Source: Streptomyces fodineus (lineage in GTDB: Bacteria; Actinomycetota; Actinomycetes; Streptomycetales; Streptomycetaceae). Taken from it: a stretch of 64,000 nt of DNA. The position numbers and the translations under genes are program-made. Shown in pieces: positions 8,574 to 17,677 of the stretch; the first letter of the stretch is position 1, and the number at the start of each line of letters is the position of its first letter. The notes under the pieces were generated by a model, which saw nothing but the letters and a program-made list of their open reading frames with translations, searched no databases and had not been told where the DNA came from. Location: contig NZ_CP017248.1 in assembly GCF_001735805.1 (NCBI RefSeq), forward strand, positions 6,014,001 to 6,078,000, in the 5' to 3' direction.

Positions 8574-9625
8574 CCCGCCTCGACCTCTTTGCCGACGTCG
8601 TCTCCCTCACCCGTGCCCTCGTCGACCTGCCCTCCGAGAGCGGGCGGGAGACGGAGATCGCGGATGCCGTCCATGCCGCCCTGCGCGCGCTTCCCCACCT
8701 CACCGTCGACCGGGTCGGCAACTCCGTCGTCGCCCGCACCAACCTCGGCCGGTCCGAACGCGCCCTGATCGCCGGGCACCTGGACACCGTCCCGGCCGCC
8801 GGGAATCTGCCCTCCCGGCTCGCCGACGGCCGTGTGCACGGGCTCGGCGCCTGCGACATGAAGGGCGGGGTCGCCGTCGCCCTGCGGCTCGCCGCCACCG
8901 TGCCCGCGCCCGTCCGCGATGTCACCTACGTCTTCTACGAGTGCGAGGAGGTCGAGGGCGACCGGAACGGGCTCGCCCGCATCGGCGCCGAGCGTCCCGA
9001 ACTGCTCGCCGACGCCGGCCTGGCGATCCTCATGGAGCCCTCCGACGCGGGCGTGGAGGCCGGCTGCCAGGGCATCCTCACCGCCGACATCGTGGTCAAG
9101 GGCGCCCGCGCGCACACCGCCCGCGCCTGGCAGGGCGTCAACGCCGCCCACAGGGCGGGCCGGGTGCTGTGGCGGCTCGACGAGCACCGGTCGCAGCGGG
9201 TCGTCGTCGACGGCCTCGAGTACCGGGAGGGGCTCAGCGCCGTCGCCGTACGGGCCGGGGTCGCCGGGAACGTCGTACCCGACGAGTGCGTCGTCACCGT
9301 CAACTGCCGCTTCGCGCCCACCCGTTCGCCCAAGGAGGCGGAGGCCTACGTGCGCTCCCTCTTCCCCGGGTACGAGGTCCGGGTCACCGAGGTCGTCGCG
9401 GGAGCCCTGCCGCATCTGGGCCGGATCGGCGGGCTCGTCTCCGCGCTCGGTGCCGAGCCCCGGCCCAAGCTCGGCTGGACCGATGTCGCCCGGTTCGCCG
9501 CGCTGGGCGTGCCCGCGCTCAACTACGGCCCCGGGGACCCCTCCCTCGCCCACACGGCGGGGGAGTACGTCCCCGTCGAGCACCTCGCGCGGTGCGAGAG
9601 CCGGCTCAGTGCGTGGCTGAGCTGA
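8570..9625 (+). CDS. dapE: M20-family deacylase annotated as succinyl-diaminopimelate desuccinylase
   Basis: This 351-residue zinc amidohydrolase has the metal ligands and base of M20 enzymes. These are GHLDTVP (His70, Asp72), CDMKGG (Asp96), YECEEVEG (Glu126 base, Glu127 ligand) and a C-terminal LAHTAGEYV His. Actinobacterial DapE removes succinate from N-succinyl-LL-diaminopimelate in lysine and peptidoglycan synthesis, and this protein has the family length. Its operon is unusual for dapE: it is coupled to a permease, and an N-acylamino acid racemase and an acyltransferase lie two and three genes away. Desuccinylation of N-succinyl amino acids is therefore a serious alternative. Its last 20 bases overlap the convergent PucR gene. 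Confidence 0.75.
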   Translation: MTRLDLFADVVSLTRALVDLPSESGRETEIADAVHAALRALPHLTVDRVGNSVVARTNLGRSERALIAGHLDTVPAAGNLPSRLADGRVHGLGACDMKGGVAVALRLAATVPAPVRDVTYVFYECEEVEGDRNGLARIGAERPELLADAGLAILMEPSDAGVEAGCQGILTADIVVKGARAHTARAWQGVNAAHRAGRVLWRLDEHRSQRVVVDGLEYREGLSAVAVRAGVAGNVVPDECVVTVNCRFAPTRSPKEAEAYVRSLFPGYEVRVTEVVAGALPHLGRIGGLVSALGAEPRPKLGWTDVARFAALGVPALNYGPGDPSLAHTAGEYVPVEHLARCESRLSAWLS

Positions 9626-11159
9626 GGCCGGCCAGCACCCGCAACTGGAGCCACAGCACCAGCCGTTCGTCGGGGTCGTCCAGGTCGACCCCGGCGTGCT
9701 GCTGGAGCTGCCGGAGGCGGTAGCGGCAGGTGTTGGGGTGTACGGCGAGGAGTTTCGCCGCGCCCGCCATGTCGCAGCCCGCGTCGAACCAGCAGACCAG
9801 CGTGCGGGCGTACTCCGTGCCGTGCTCCGCGTCGTACGCCAGCACCCGCCGCCACGCGCCCGCGCTCAACTCCCGCCGCTCGCCCATCACTTCGGCCAGC
9901 CGTAGCAGGGCGACGCGCGCCCTGACCTCGTCCACCGTGGCCACCGGCAGCTCCGCGTCCAGCACCCGCAGCACCAGATCCGCGTCCGCCCGCGAGTGAG
10001 CGAGCCCCGCCGCGTCCGGCACGACCTCGCCGAGTGCCGCCCGCACCGGCACCCGCAGCGCCTGCCCGGCCCGCGCCACGATGTCCTCGGCCAGCTTCCC
10101 GTGCCGTTCTCCGGAGCCGGGCAGCACCGCGTACACCACCCCGTCCACCAGCACGCCCGCGTGCCGCCCGTAACGCGCCTCGCACTGCAGCCGTACGACG
10201 TCCAGCAGGCGCAGCGCCGTGCGCTCGGCGTCCGGGACGCTCGCGGCGGAGTCCAGCACGAAGGCCGCCACCCGGGCGGGCCCCGCGACTCCCAGGCGTT
10301 CGGCGGCCGTCGCCGGATCCGCCGCCGTGCCGTCCAGCAGGCGGCGCAGCAGCTCGCCGCCCCGGTGCCGGGCCAGTTCCCGGGCCGCGCGTGCCCGCAG
10401 CAGGAGCAGGGCGGCCGTGGAGGCGCCCTGGGCGAGGGTGTCCTCGGCGTCCGGGGCGAGCGAGCCGCCGTCGATCACCCACACCGAGCCGAGCGTCTCG
10501 CCGCCGGCCCGCACCGGCATCGCCAGGCGGGGCAGGTCCCCCTCGGACAGCGCGGGCAGCCGGAGCGGGCGGTCGGCGGCGAAGAGCCGGCGGTACTGCT
10601 CGGTGTTCTCCGCGCTGGCCGGCACCTGGCGGCCGAGGATGCCCTGCCGGCGGTCCTCGTCCACCGGCTGACCGGGGACGGTGGAGTAGGCGAGGATCCG
10701 CTGCCGGGGGTCCTCGACGGCCGTGGCCCCGCCGGTCGCCGTCGCGATCGCGTCGGCCAGCGCGAACAGGTCGCCGAGCCCGCCGTCGGCGGCCGTGGCG
10801 GTGGGCTGTGCGGCGATGGCCGAGGCCAGCAGCAGGTGCACACGGTGCCAGGCGGCGTCCTCGGCGACGGACAGCAGCGCCACTCGGTGCGCCTCCGCCT
10901 CGGCGACCGGGCCGTCCGCGCCCCGCACCACCACCCCGGTCAGCCCGGCCCGGGCCGCCGCCCGCAGCAGCGGACCGGCCTCGGCCGCGGGCACGCCGAC
11001 CGCCAGCAGCAGCGCGCCCGGCAGCCGGGGCAGCGGGGTGCGGCCGTCGTACAGCACCGCCTCGGTGACCGGTACGGCCCGCCCGGCGGGGGCCGTGTGC
11101 AGGCGCAGGGCCGGGCCGCCGGCGACGTCCATGAGGTCACCGAGAGTGCAGGCGTCCAT
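9606..11159 (-). CDS. PucR-family transcriptional regulator
   Basis: This 517-residue protein has three parts. An N-terminal PucR domain begins MDACTLGDLMDVAGG and contains VLYDGRTPLPRLPGALLLA. A GAF-like middle runs to about residue 400. The C-terminal PucR helix-turn-helix reads AAKLLAVHPNTCRYRLRQLQ and ends with the leucine-rich LWLQLRVL. I took the start at 11159, which has GAGGA five bases upstream; a start 16 codons earlier lacks one. PucR proteins often activate purine or amino-acid catabolism genes. It lies between a permease/deacylase pair and the divergently read acyltransferase/racemase pair, so it is the natural candidate to control both. Confidence 0.85.
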   Translation of the reverse strand: MDACTLGDLMDVAGGPALRLHTAPAGRAVPVTEAVLYDGRTPLPRLPGALLLAVGVPAAEAGPLLRAAARAGLTGVVVRGADGPVAEAEAHRVALLSVAEDAAWHRVHLLLASAIAAQPTATAADGGLGDLFALADAIATATGGATAVEDPRQRILAYSTVPGQPVDEDRRQGILGRQVPASAENTEQYRRLFAADRPLRLPALSEGDLPRLAMPVRAGGETLGSVWVIDGGSLAPDAEDTLAQGASTAALLLLRARAARELARHRGGELLRRLLDGTAADPATAAERLGVAGPARVAAFVLDSAASVPDAERTALRLLDVVRLQCEARYGRHAGVLVDGVVYAVLPGSGERHGKLAEDIVARAGQALRVPVRAALGEVVPDAAGLAHSRADADLVLRVLDAELPVATVDEVRARVALLRLAEVMGERRELSAGAWRRVLAYDAEHGTEYARTLVCWFDAGCDMAGAAKLLAVHPNTCRYRLRQLQQHAGVDLDDPDERLVLWLQLRVLAGLSSATH

Positions 11160-11260
11160 GAGGTTCCTCAGCAGGCTGTTGGCGGATGGTGAAACGAACC
11201 TACGCATCCCTTGGCCGCTCGCACAACACGCGCGGGCCCGGCTCCTTCGAGACTCGTCCC

Positions 11261-12010
11261 ATGACAGCAGGAGTCACCATCCGTACCGTCCACGACGTCG
11301 CCTCCCTCGCGGCCGTGGCCGACTACTTCAGCGACGTCTGGCACACGCCCCGCACCGCCCCGCCCTACCCGGCCGAGGTCCTGCACAGCCTGGTCCACGC
11401 CGGCGGCGCGGTGCACGGCGCGTACGACGGGCAGCGGCTCGCGGGCGCCTGCGTCGCCGTCCTCGGCGCCGACCGCGGCACGTACTCGCTGGTGGCCGCC
11501 GCCGACCGGGGCCTCGGGCACGCCGTGAAGCTGGCCCAGCGCGACTGGGCCCTCGGCCTCGGCGCCCGCACCATGCGCTGGACCTTCGACCCGCTGGTCG
11601 GCCGCAACGCCCGCTTCAACCTGGTCAAGCTGGGCGCCACCGGCACGGAGTACCTGGTTGACTTCTACGGCCCCATGACCGACGGCGTGAACGACGGCGA
11701 CGAGAGCGACCGGCTGACGGTCACGTGGCAGCTGACCGCGCCGCCGGCGGCGTACGGCAGCGAACCCCGCGGACCGGTCACCGCCACCGCCCCCGACGGC
11801 GACCCCCTCGCCCGGCGCGCCGGCCGGCACATCTGGTGCCGGGTGCCCGAGGACATCGTCAAGCTGCGCGCCGCCGACCCCGCGCTGGCGCTGCGCTGGC
11901 GGCACGCGGTGCGCGACGTCTTCCTGGACGCCTTCGTGGAGGGGTTCCGGGCCACCGGGATGTCCCGCGACGGCTGGTACACGCTCACCCGGACGGAGGA
12001 GGGCGCATGA
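11261..12010 (+). CDS. GNAT-superfamily N-acyltransferase (COG3375-like)
   Basis: This 249-residue protein begins MTAGVTIRTVHDVASL and has a GNAT-like core. It includes GLGHAVKLAQRDWALGLG, resembling an acyl-CoA-binding loop, and RTMRWTFDPLVGRNARFNL, which is distinctive of the predicted acetyltransferase group linked to N-acylamino acid racemases. The last four bases overlap the racemase start (ATGA at 12007). In the Geobacillus pathway an equivalent enzyme succinylates D-amino acids before racemisation. Whether acetyl- or succinyl-CoA is used here cannot be read from sequence. No Shine-Dalgarno sequence precedes the ATG, so the transcript may be leaderless. Confidence 0.75.
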   Translation: MTAGVTIRTVHDVASLAAVADYFSDVWHTPRTAPPYPAEVLHSLVHAGGAVHGAYDGQRLAGACVAVLGADRGTYSLVAAADRGLGHAVKLAQRDWALGLGARTMRWTFDPLVGRNARFNLVKLGATGTEYLVDFYGPMTDGVNDGDESDRLTVTWQLTAPPAAYGSEPRGPVTATAPDGDPLARRAGRHIWCRVPEDIVKLRAADPALALRWRHAVRDVFLDAFVEGFRATGMSRDGWYTLTRTEEGA

Positions 12011-13116
12011 AGCTCGAACGCGTCGAGATCGTGCACGTGGCGATCCCGCTGGTCACTCCCTTCCGTACGTCCTTCGGGACGATGACGGCGAAGGACACCT
12101 TCCTCCTGCACGTCGTCACGGACTGCGCCGAGGGCTGGTCGGAGTTCGCCGCCGACCCCGAACCGCTGTACTGCCCGGAGTTCGTCGCCGGCGCCGAGAT
12201 CGTGCTGCGCGACTTCCTGATCCCGCGCGCGGCAGCGCTGGGGGAGGTCACGGTCGCCGCCCTCGCCCCGGCCCTGGCGAAGATCAAGGGGCACGAGCTG
12301 GCGAAGGCGGCCCTGGAGACGGCGGTCCTGGACGCGGAGCTGCGGTCGTACGGCATGCCGCTCGCGACCTATCTGGGCGCGGTACGGGACCGGGTGCCCG
12401 CCGGGGTGTCGGTCGGCATCAGGAACTCGGTGGCCGAGCTGCTGGACGAGGTCGAGCGCCATCTCGCCGAGGGGTACCTCCGCATCAAGCTGAAGATCGA
12501 GCCCGGCTGGGACGTGGCGCCGGTACGGGCTGTCCGCGAGCGCTTCGGTTCCGACCTCCCGCTCCAGGTCGACGCCAACACCGCCTACACCCTCGCGGAC
12601 ACCGAACACCTGCGCCGCCTCGACGACTTCGGGCTGCTGCTGATCGAGGAGCCGCTGGAGGAGAACAACCTGCACGCCCACGCCCGGCTGCAGCGGCGGC
12701 TGCGTACACCGGTCTGCCTGGACGAGTCCCTGCACCACGCCCGGGACACCGCCGCCGCGATCGCGATGGACGCCTGCCGGGTGGTCAACGTCAAGCCCGC
12801 CCGGGTCGGCGGCTACCTGGAGGCCCGCCGGGTCCACGACGTGGCCCATGCGCACGGGGTCCCGGTGTGGTGCGGCGGCATGCTGGAGACGGGCGTCGGC
12901 CGCGCCCCCAACCTCGCCCTGGCCGCCCTCCCCGGCTTCACCCTCCCCGGGGACACCTCCGCCTCCGCCCGCTACTTCGCCGAGGACATCACCGAGCCGT
13001 TCGTCCTGGTGGACGGCCACCTCCCGGTCCCGGTCACCCCCGGAATCGGCATCGAGCCCCTGCCGCAGGCCCTGCGCCGGTTCACCCGGGGGCGACGGGA
13101 CCTGTACGCGGCATAA
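12007..13116 (+). CDS. N-acylamino acid racemase / o-succinylbenzoate synthase family (enolase superfamily)
   Basis: This 369-residue protein has every catalytic feature of the muconate-lactonising subgroup. The Lys-x-Lys pair is at 161/163 (RIKLKIEPG). Metal ligands are Asp189 (QVDAN), Glu214 (LIEEP) and Asp239 (CLDES), and Lys263 (NVKPARVGG) is on the opposite face. The family makes o-succinylbenzoate for menaquinone, racemises N-acyl or N-succinyl amino acids, or does both. Because it is translationally coupled to an acyltransferase and no men genes are visible, amino-acid racemisation is the better guess. GAGGAGG precedes the ATG. Confidence 0.85.
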   Translation: MKLERVEIVHVAIPLVTPFRTSFGTMTAKDTFLLHVVTDCAEGWSEFAADPEPLYCPEFVAGAEIVLRDFLIPRAAALGEVTVAALAPALAKIKGHELAKAALETAVLDAELRSYGMPLATYLGAVRDRVPAGVSVGIRNSVAELLDEVERHLAEGYLRIKLKIEPGWDVAPVRAVRERFGSDLPLQVDANTAYTLADTEHLRRLDDFGLLLIEEPLEENNLHAHARLQRRLRTPVCLDESLHHARDTAAAIAMDACRVVNVKPARVGGYLEARRVHDVAHAHGVPVWCGGMLETGVGRAPNLALAALPGFTLPGDTSASARYFAEDITEPFVLVDGHLPVPVTPGIGIEPLPQALRRFTRGRRDLYAA

Positions 13117-13148
13117 GGCACAGGTCGTGGTCACGTTAGATTGATTCC

Positions 13149-13940
13149 GTGCTCTCACGTCTCACGCGTCCCCAGGCCGTAGCCGTCTGCGCCCTCCCCG
13201 TCGTGGCCCTGCTGGCCACGGCGGCGTTCGCGCCGCTGCCGTTCTCGGTGGCCCAGCCCGGGATGACGGCGAACGTGCTCGGGGAGAACAGGGGCACCCA
13301 GGTGATCACCGTCTCCGGTGCGGCGGCCCGGAAGACCAGCGGGCAGCTGCGGATGGTCACGATCGAGGCCACCGGGCCGGACGCCACGGTGACCCTCGGT
13401 GACGTGGCCGGCAACTGGTTCCGCACCGACCGGGCCGTCATGCCGCGTGATGCCGTCTACCCGAGCGGCAACACCGTCAAGGAGATCCAGCAGCACAACC
13501 AGGCGCAGATGCGGCAGTCCCAGGACGCGGCGACCCAGGCGGCGCTGAAGTACCTCGGGCTGAGCGCGGGCAAGGTCAAGGTCACGCTGACGCTCGCCGA
13601 CGTGGGCGGGCCGAGCGCGGGTCTGCTGTTCACGCTGGGGATCATCGACAAGCTGCACGGCGACGGCAGCGGCGGCGACCTCACGGGCGGCCGCACCATC
13701 GCCGGTACCGGCACGATCGACGCCTCCGGCACGGTCGGCGCGGTCGGCGGGGTGGCCCTGAAGACCCAGGCCGCCCGGCGCGACGGGGCGACCGTCTTCC
13801 TGCTGCCACAGGCCGAGTGCGCCGAGGCCAGGGCGGAACTGCCCAAGGGGCTGCGCCTGGTACCGGTCACCACACTGAAGGGTGCGGTGAACTCCCTGGT
13901 GGCCCTGGAGAAGGGGAAGGGTCCGGTGCCGAGCTGTTAG
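13149..13940 (+). CDS. Membrane-anchored Lon-like serine/lysine protease without PDZ domain
   Basis: This 263-residue protein has a hydrophobic N-terminal anchor (about 9-30) and an extracellular Lon-type proteolytic domain. The catalytic Ser is Ser156 in DVGGPSAG and the base is Lys205 in GGVALKTQAA. These match the S16 dyad. The usual actinobacterial YlbL-like protein is about 350 residues with a PDZ domain between anchor and protease; that domain is absent here, so substrates must be chosen in another way. The start is a GTG with no ribosome site. A TAGATT hexamer ends six bases before it, so the message is probably leaderless. Confidence 0.8.
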   Translation: MLSRLTRPQAVAVCALPVVALLATAAFAPLPFSVAQPGMTANVLGENRGTQVITVSGAAARKTSGQLRMVTIEATGPDATVTLGDVAGNWFRTDRAVMPRDAVYPSGNTVKEIQQHNQAQMRQSQDAATQAALKYLGLSAGKVKVTLTLADVGGPSAGLLFTLGIIDKLHGDGSGGDLTGGRTIAGTGTIDASGTVGAVGGVALKTQAARRDGATVFLLPQAECAEARAELPKGLRLVPVTTLKGAVNSLVALEKGKGPVPSC

Positions 13941-13970
13941 GCCGGCACCGGGGCACGGCCTGGGCGCTGC

Positions 13971-14927
13971 CTACTTCACGAACCCCTCCCGCTTCATCCA
14001 GTCCAGCGCCACCTGATGCGGATCCTGCCCGTCCACGTCCACCTTGCCGTTCAGCGTCTGCGCCACCGAGTTGTCCAGCTTCTCGGTGACGGGCCCGATG
14101 ACGCTCGCGATGGCCGGCCATTTCTTCAGGACCCTGGTGTTGATCACGGGCGCCGCGTTGTAGTCGGGGAAGAACTTCCGGTCGTCCGCCATCACCACCA
14201 GATTCATCGACTTGATGCGCCCGTCGGTGGTGAACACCTCCCCGTAGGCGCACTTCCCCTTGGCGACCTGCGTGTAGATGATCCCGGTGTCCATCTGCGT
14301 GACGTTCCGCGCCGGCACGCTCATCCCGTACGCCTTCTCCAGGCCGGGCAGTCCGTCGGCCCGGTTGGCGAACTCGCTCTCCACGCACAGGGTGACGGCG
14401 CCCGGGTCCTTTTTGGCCAGCGCGGCCACCTGGGACAGCGTCCGGGTGCCGTACCTCTTGAAGCCGGCCTGGTTCATGGCCAGGGCGTAGGTGTTGTCCA
14501 GCCGGGCGGGCGGCAGCCAGGTCAGCCCGTTGCGTACGTCGGCGTCGCGTACCGCCTCCCACTGCTTGTGCGGGTCGGGGATCGGCCTGCTGTTGCCCAG
14601 GTAGGTGATCCAGCCGGTGCCCGTGTACTCGAACTGCGCGTCCGCGTCGCCCTTCTTCACCGCCTCCCGCGATCCGATGGACCCCTGGATGCCCGTGCGG
14701 TCCAGCACGTCCGCGCCGGCCGCCTGGAAGGCGATCCCCATGATCGCGCCGAGGATCAGCTGCTCGGTGAACTCCTTGGAGGTGACGGTGAGACGGGCTC
14801 CCTTGAGCGGCTCGCCCCGCCCGATCGTGCCGGGCCGCACGGCGTCGACCATGGGGGAGCCGCTGGTCAGCCCGCACCCGGACGCCAGCAGCAGCCCTGC
14901 CAGGGCCAGGCAGGTGCCGCGTCTCAT
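13971..14927 (-). CDS. Osmoprotectant ABC transporter substrate-binding lipoprotein (OpuAC-like)
   Basis: This 318-residue protein begins with a lipoprotein signal whose lipobox is Leu-Ala-Ser-Gly-Cys (Cys18), so it is tethered outside the membrane. The mature part has the glycine betaine/choline-binding fold of the OpuAC family (LTVTSKEFTEQLILGAIM, FEYTGTGWITYLG). The start overlaps the stop of the upstream permease (ATGA, 14924-14927). It is the last gene of a four-gene operon with both permeases and the ATPase. It delivers glycine betaine, carnitine, choline or a similar quaternary amine; which one is not clear. Confidence 0.85.
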   Translation of the reverse strand: MRRGTCLALAGLLLASGCGLTSGSPMVDAVRPGTIGRGEPLKGARLTVTSKEFTEQLILGAIMGIAFQAAGADVLDRTGIQGSIGSREAVKKGDADAQFEYTGTGWITYLGNSRPIPDPHKQWEAVRDADVRNGLTWLPPARLDNTYALAMNQAGFKRYGTRTLSQVAALAKKDPGAVTLCVESEFANRADGLPGLEKAYGMSVPARNVTQMDTGIIYTQVAKGKCAYGEVFTTDGRIKSMNLVVMADDRKFFPDYNAAPVINTRVLKKWPAIASVIGPVTEKLDNSVAQTLNGKVDVDGQDPHQVALDWMKREGFVK

Positions 14928-15775
14928 GTGCCCCCCTCCAGGCCGCGCGGGCGCAGCAGCACCTCGGCCAGCGAGGCCAGCCAGTCCACCAGCAGTGCGA
15001 GCGCCACCGTGAGGACCGAGCCCAGCACCAGCACCGGCATGCGCTGGGTGGTGATACCGGTGGTGATCAGCACGCCCAGGCCGCCGCCTCCGCCGAAGGT
15101 CGCCAGGGTCGCCGTACCGACGTTGAGGACCAGGGCCGTACGGACGCCCGCGAGGATCAGCGGGACGGCGAGGGGGAGTTCGACCGTGCCGAGCACGCCG
15201 AGCGGGGACATGCCGATGCCGCGGGCCGCCTCCAGCAGGGTCGGGTCGTTGGCCCTGAGGCCGGCGATGGTGTTGGAGAGGACCGGCAGGATCGCGTAGA
15301 CGATGATGCCGATCAGGGCCGCCTTCGTCCCCGTGCCGAGCCAGATGACCAGGAGGGCGAGGAGACCGATCGCCGGAGTCGCCTGGCCCATGTTGGCGAA
15401 GGCCATCGCCACCGGGGTGGCCCTGCGGCAGGCCCGCCGGGTGAGCACGATGCCCAGCGGGATCGCGATGATCAGCACGAAGAAGGTGGAGACCACCGTC
15501 AGCTTCACGTGCTGCCACAGCGCCTTGGAGACCTGACCGCCCGACAGCGCGTTCTGCGAGATCGTGTCCAGGTGCGCCTGCCGGAACCACAGCCAGGTCG
15601 CCAGCAGCAGGGCCACCAGGAACGCGGGCAGGACTGTCAGCCGCTGCCAGGACAGGCGCCGTGCGGGCGGGCGCCGGGCAGGAGGCGGGGCCTCCTGCTC
15701 CGCCTCGCCCGCGTCGCGGAAGGCGAGGCCCTTGACCTCGTGCTCGCCCTCGGGCCGCTGCTGGTCGCCGCTCAC
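14924..15775 (-). CDS. Osmoprotectant ABC transporter permease (ProW/OpuB-like), larger subunit
   Basis: This 283-residue membrane protein has a hydrophilic head of about 40 residues followed by six or seven helices. The ABC permease cytoplasmic loop reads EAARGIGMSPLGVLGTVELP, the EAA motif that docks on the ATPase. It overlaps the ATPase gene by four bases upstream and the binding-protein gene by four bases downstream, so expression is tightly coupled. A second, smaller permease is encoded at the start of the operon; such pairs form a heterodimeric channel. Confidence 0.88.
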   Translation of the reverse strand: MSGDQQRPEGEHEVKGLAFRDAGEAEQEAPPPARRPPARRLSWQRLTVLPAFLVALLLATWLWFRQAHLDTISQNALSGGQVSKALWQHVKLTVVSTFFVLIIAIPLGIVLTRRACRRATPVAMAFANMGQATPAIGLLALLVIWLGTGTKAALIGIIVYAILPVLSNTIAGLRANDPTLLEAARGIGMSPLGVLGTVELPLAVPLILAGVRTALVLNVGTATLATFGGGGGLGVLITTGITTQRMPVLVLGSVLTVALALLVDWLASLAEVLLRPRGLEGGT

Positions 15776-17016
15776 GCCTTGGTCACCCCTCCGGGGCCTT
15801 CCTGCTCCAGGTGGGTCTGGTGGGCGCGGGCCTCCTCCAGCTCGTGCTGGGCCTCCATCGCCTCAAGCCGGTCCGCCTCCAGCAGTTCGTGCACGGAGTT
15901 CATCAGGGTCTCCATGTCGACCACGCCGATGTACTCGCCGCGCCGCCCGGTCACCGCGACCCGGCCCGCGTTGTCCGTCAGTACGGCCTCCAGCGCGTCC
16001 CTGAGGGTCGCGTCCCGGGTCACCGTGTCGTGCACCAGCGTGCCCGCGCGGGCCAGCGAGCCCTTGGCCCGCATCAGGTCGCCGCGCCGCAGCCACTTGT
16101 AGGGCCGGCGGCGCTTGTCCAGCAGCAGGATCTCGTTGGTGCCGCTGCCCCGCAGGAAGCCGAAGATCTGCTGGAGCGGGGTGTCCACGGTCACCGTCGG
16201 GTAGTCCCGCATCTCCACGTCCCGCACCCGGGTCAGGTTCAGCCGCTTCAGGGCCGCGCCCGCGCCGACGAAACCGGAGACGAAGTCGTCGGCCGGGTTG
16301 GTGAGGATCGCCTCCGGGGTGTCGAACTGGGCGATGTGCGAGCGTTCGCGCAGTACGGCGATCCGGTCGCCCAGTTTGATCGCCTCGTCGAAGTCATGGG
16401 TGACGAACACGATCGTCTTGTGCAGTTCGTGCTGGAGCCTGATCAGTTCGTCCTGGAGGTGATCGCGGGTGATCGGGTCGACCGCGCCGAACGGCTCGTC
16501 CATCAGCAGCACCGGCGGGTCGGCGGCGAGCGCCCGGGCGACGCCGACGCGCTGCTGCTGGCCGCCGGAGAGCTGGCGCGGATAGCGGCCGCGGAACTCG
16601 CCCGGGTCCAGCCCGACGAGGTCGAGCAGCTCCTCGACCCGGTCCCGGATCCGCTTCTTCGGCCAGCCGGTCATCCTCGGCACCAGGGCGATGTTCTGGG
16701 CGACGGTCATGTGCGGGAAGAGACCGGCCGACTGGATGGCGTAGCCGACCTTGCGGCGCAGCTTGACCGGGTCGATGCCGGTGACGTCCTCGCCGTCGAT
16801 CCGGATACGGCCGCCGGTCGGCTCGATCAGCCGGTTGATCATCTTCAGCGTCGTGGACTTTCCGCAGCCGGACGGGCCCACGAAGACGACCGTCTCGCCC
16901 GCCTTGATCTCCATGCTCACGTTGTCCACGGCCGGCAGCGCGCTGCCCGGGTAGCGCTTGCTCAGGTTCTCCAGCTCGATGGACGCGCCGTGCGCGGCCG
17001 TCGTCGTCTCAGGCAC
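15772..17016 (-). CDS. Osmoprotectant ABC transporter ATPase with CBS domains (ProV/OpuCA-like)
   Basis: This 414-residue ATPase has Walker [10 protein letters not shown] at about 48-56, a Q-loop, the signature [10 protein letters not shown], Walker [13 protein letters not shown] and the H-loop FVTHDFDEA. After residue 270 it carries a tandem CBS module, ending with [15 protein letters not shown] pairs in this family sense ionic strength or nucleotides and switch transport on under osmotic stress. The last 40 residues are a Glu/Gln/His-rich tail. The gene overlaps its neighbours by 8 and 4 bases. Confidence 0.92.
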   Translation of the reverse strand: MPETTTAAHGASIELENLSKRYPGSALPAVDNVSMEIKAGETVVFVGPSGCGKSTTLKMINRLIEPTGGRIRIDGEDVTGIDPVKLRRKVGYAIQSAGLFPHMTVAQNIALVPRMTGWPKKRIRDRVEELLDLVGLDPGEFRGRYPRQLSGGQQQRVGVARALAADPPVLLMDEPFGAVDPITRDHLQDELIRLQHELHKTIVFVTHDFDEAIKLGDRIAVLRERSHIAQFDTPEAILTNPADDFVSGFVGAGAALKRLNLTRVRDVEMRDYPTVTVDTPLQQIFGFLRGSGTNEILLLDKRRRPYKWLRRGDLMRAKGSLARAGTLVHDTVTRDATLRDALEAVLTDNAGRVAVTGRRGEYIGVVDMETLMNSVHELLEADRLEAMEAQHELEEARAHQTHLEQEGPGGVTKA

Positions 17017-17656
17017 GGATCCCCCTGGGAGTGGTCAGCCGCCCGATCAGGACGTACGCGGCATCGAACAGGAGCGCCAGGATGATGATCCCGAGGGTGC
17101 CCGCGAGCACCTGGTTCAGCGCGTTCTTGCTGCCCAGGGAGGCCAGCCCGCGGAAGATCTCGTTGCCGAGGCCCGGGCCGGAGGCGTAGGCGGCGATCGC
17201 GGCGATGCCCATCAGCATCTGCGTGGAGACCCGGATGCCGGTCAGGACCGGCGGCCAGGCCAGCGGCAGCTCCACCCGCACCAGCCGCATCGGGCCGGAC
17301 ATGCCGATGCCCCGGGCCGCGTCCACCAGCGTCGGGTCCACCCCGCGCAGGCCCACGATCGCGTTCCGCACGATCGGCAGCAGCCCGTACAGCGTCAGCG
17401 AGATCACCGTGGGCGGCACGCCCAGGCCGACGACCGGGATCAGCAGACCGATCATGGCGAGGGAGGGGATGGTGAGAAGGGTGGAGGTGGCGGTGGTGGC
17501 GAGGTTGCCCGCCCAGTCGGAGCGGTAGGTGACGACCGCGATCAGCACCCCGATGACGGTCGCCAGGACCATGCACTGGAAGACCACGCTGGCGTGCTGA
17601 AAGGCGTCCGTGAGCAGCTGCTGGTGGCGATTGCCCAGGTACTCCCAGAAGTTCAC
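17009..17656 (-). CDS. Osmoprotectant ABC transporter permease, smaller subunit (first gene of operon)
   Basis: This 215-residue protein has five or six helices and the same EAA-type loop as its partner (DAARGIGMSGPMRLVRVELP). It begins with a GTG (MNFWEYLGNRHQQLL), the usual start of OpuCB-like permeases. Its end overlaps the ATPase start by eight bases. A regulator of the Lrp type begins 22 bases upstream in the same direction, but that gene belongs functionally with hpdA on its other side. Confidence 0.88.
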   Translation of the reverse strand: MNFWEYLGNRHQQLLTDAFQHASVVFQCMVLATVIGVLIAVVTYRSDWAGNLATTATSTLLTIPSLAMIGLLIPVVGLGVPPTVISLTLYGLLPIVRNAIVGLRGVDPTLVDAARGIGMSGPMRLVRVELPLAWPPVLTGIRVSTQMLMGIAAIAAYASGPGLGNEIFRGLASLGSKNALNQVLAGTLGIIILALLFDAAYVLIGRLTTPRGIRA

Positions 17657-17677
17657 CCGCGCTCACCCCCGATCGGC

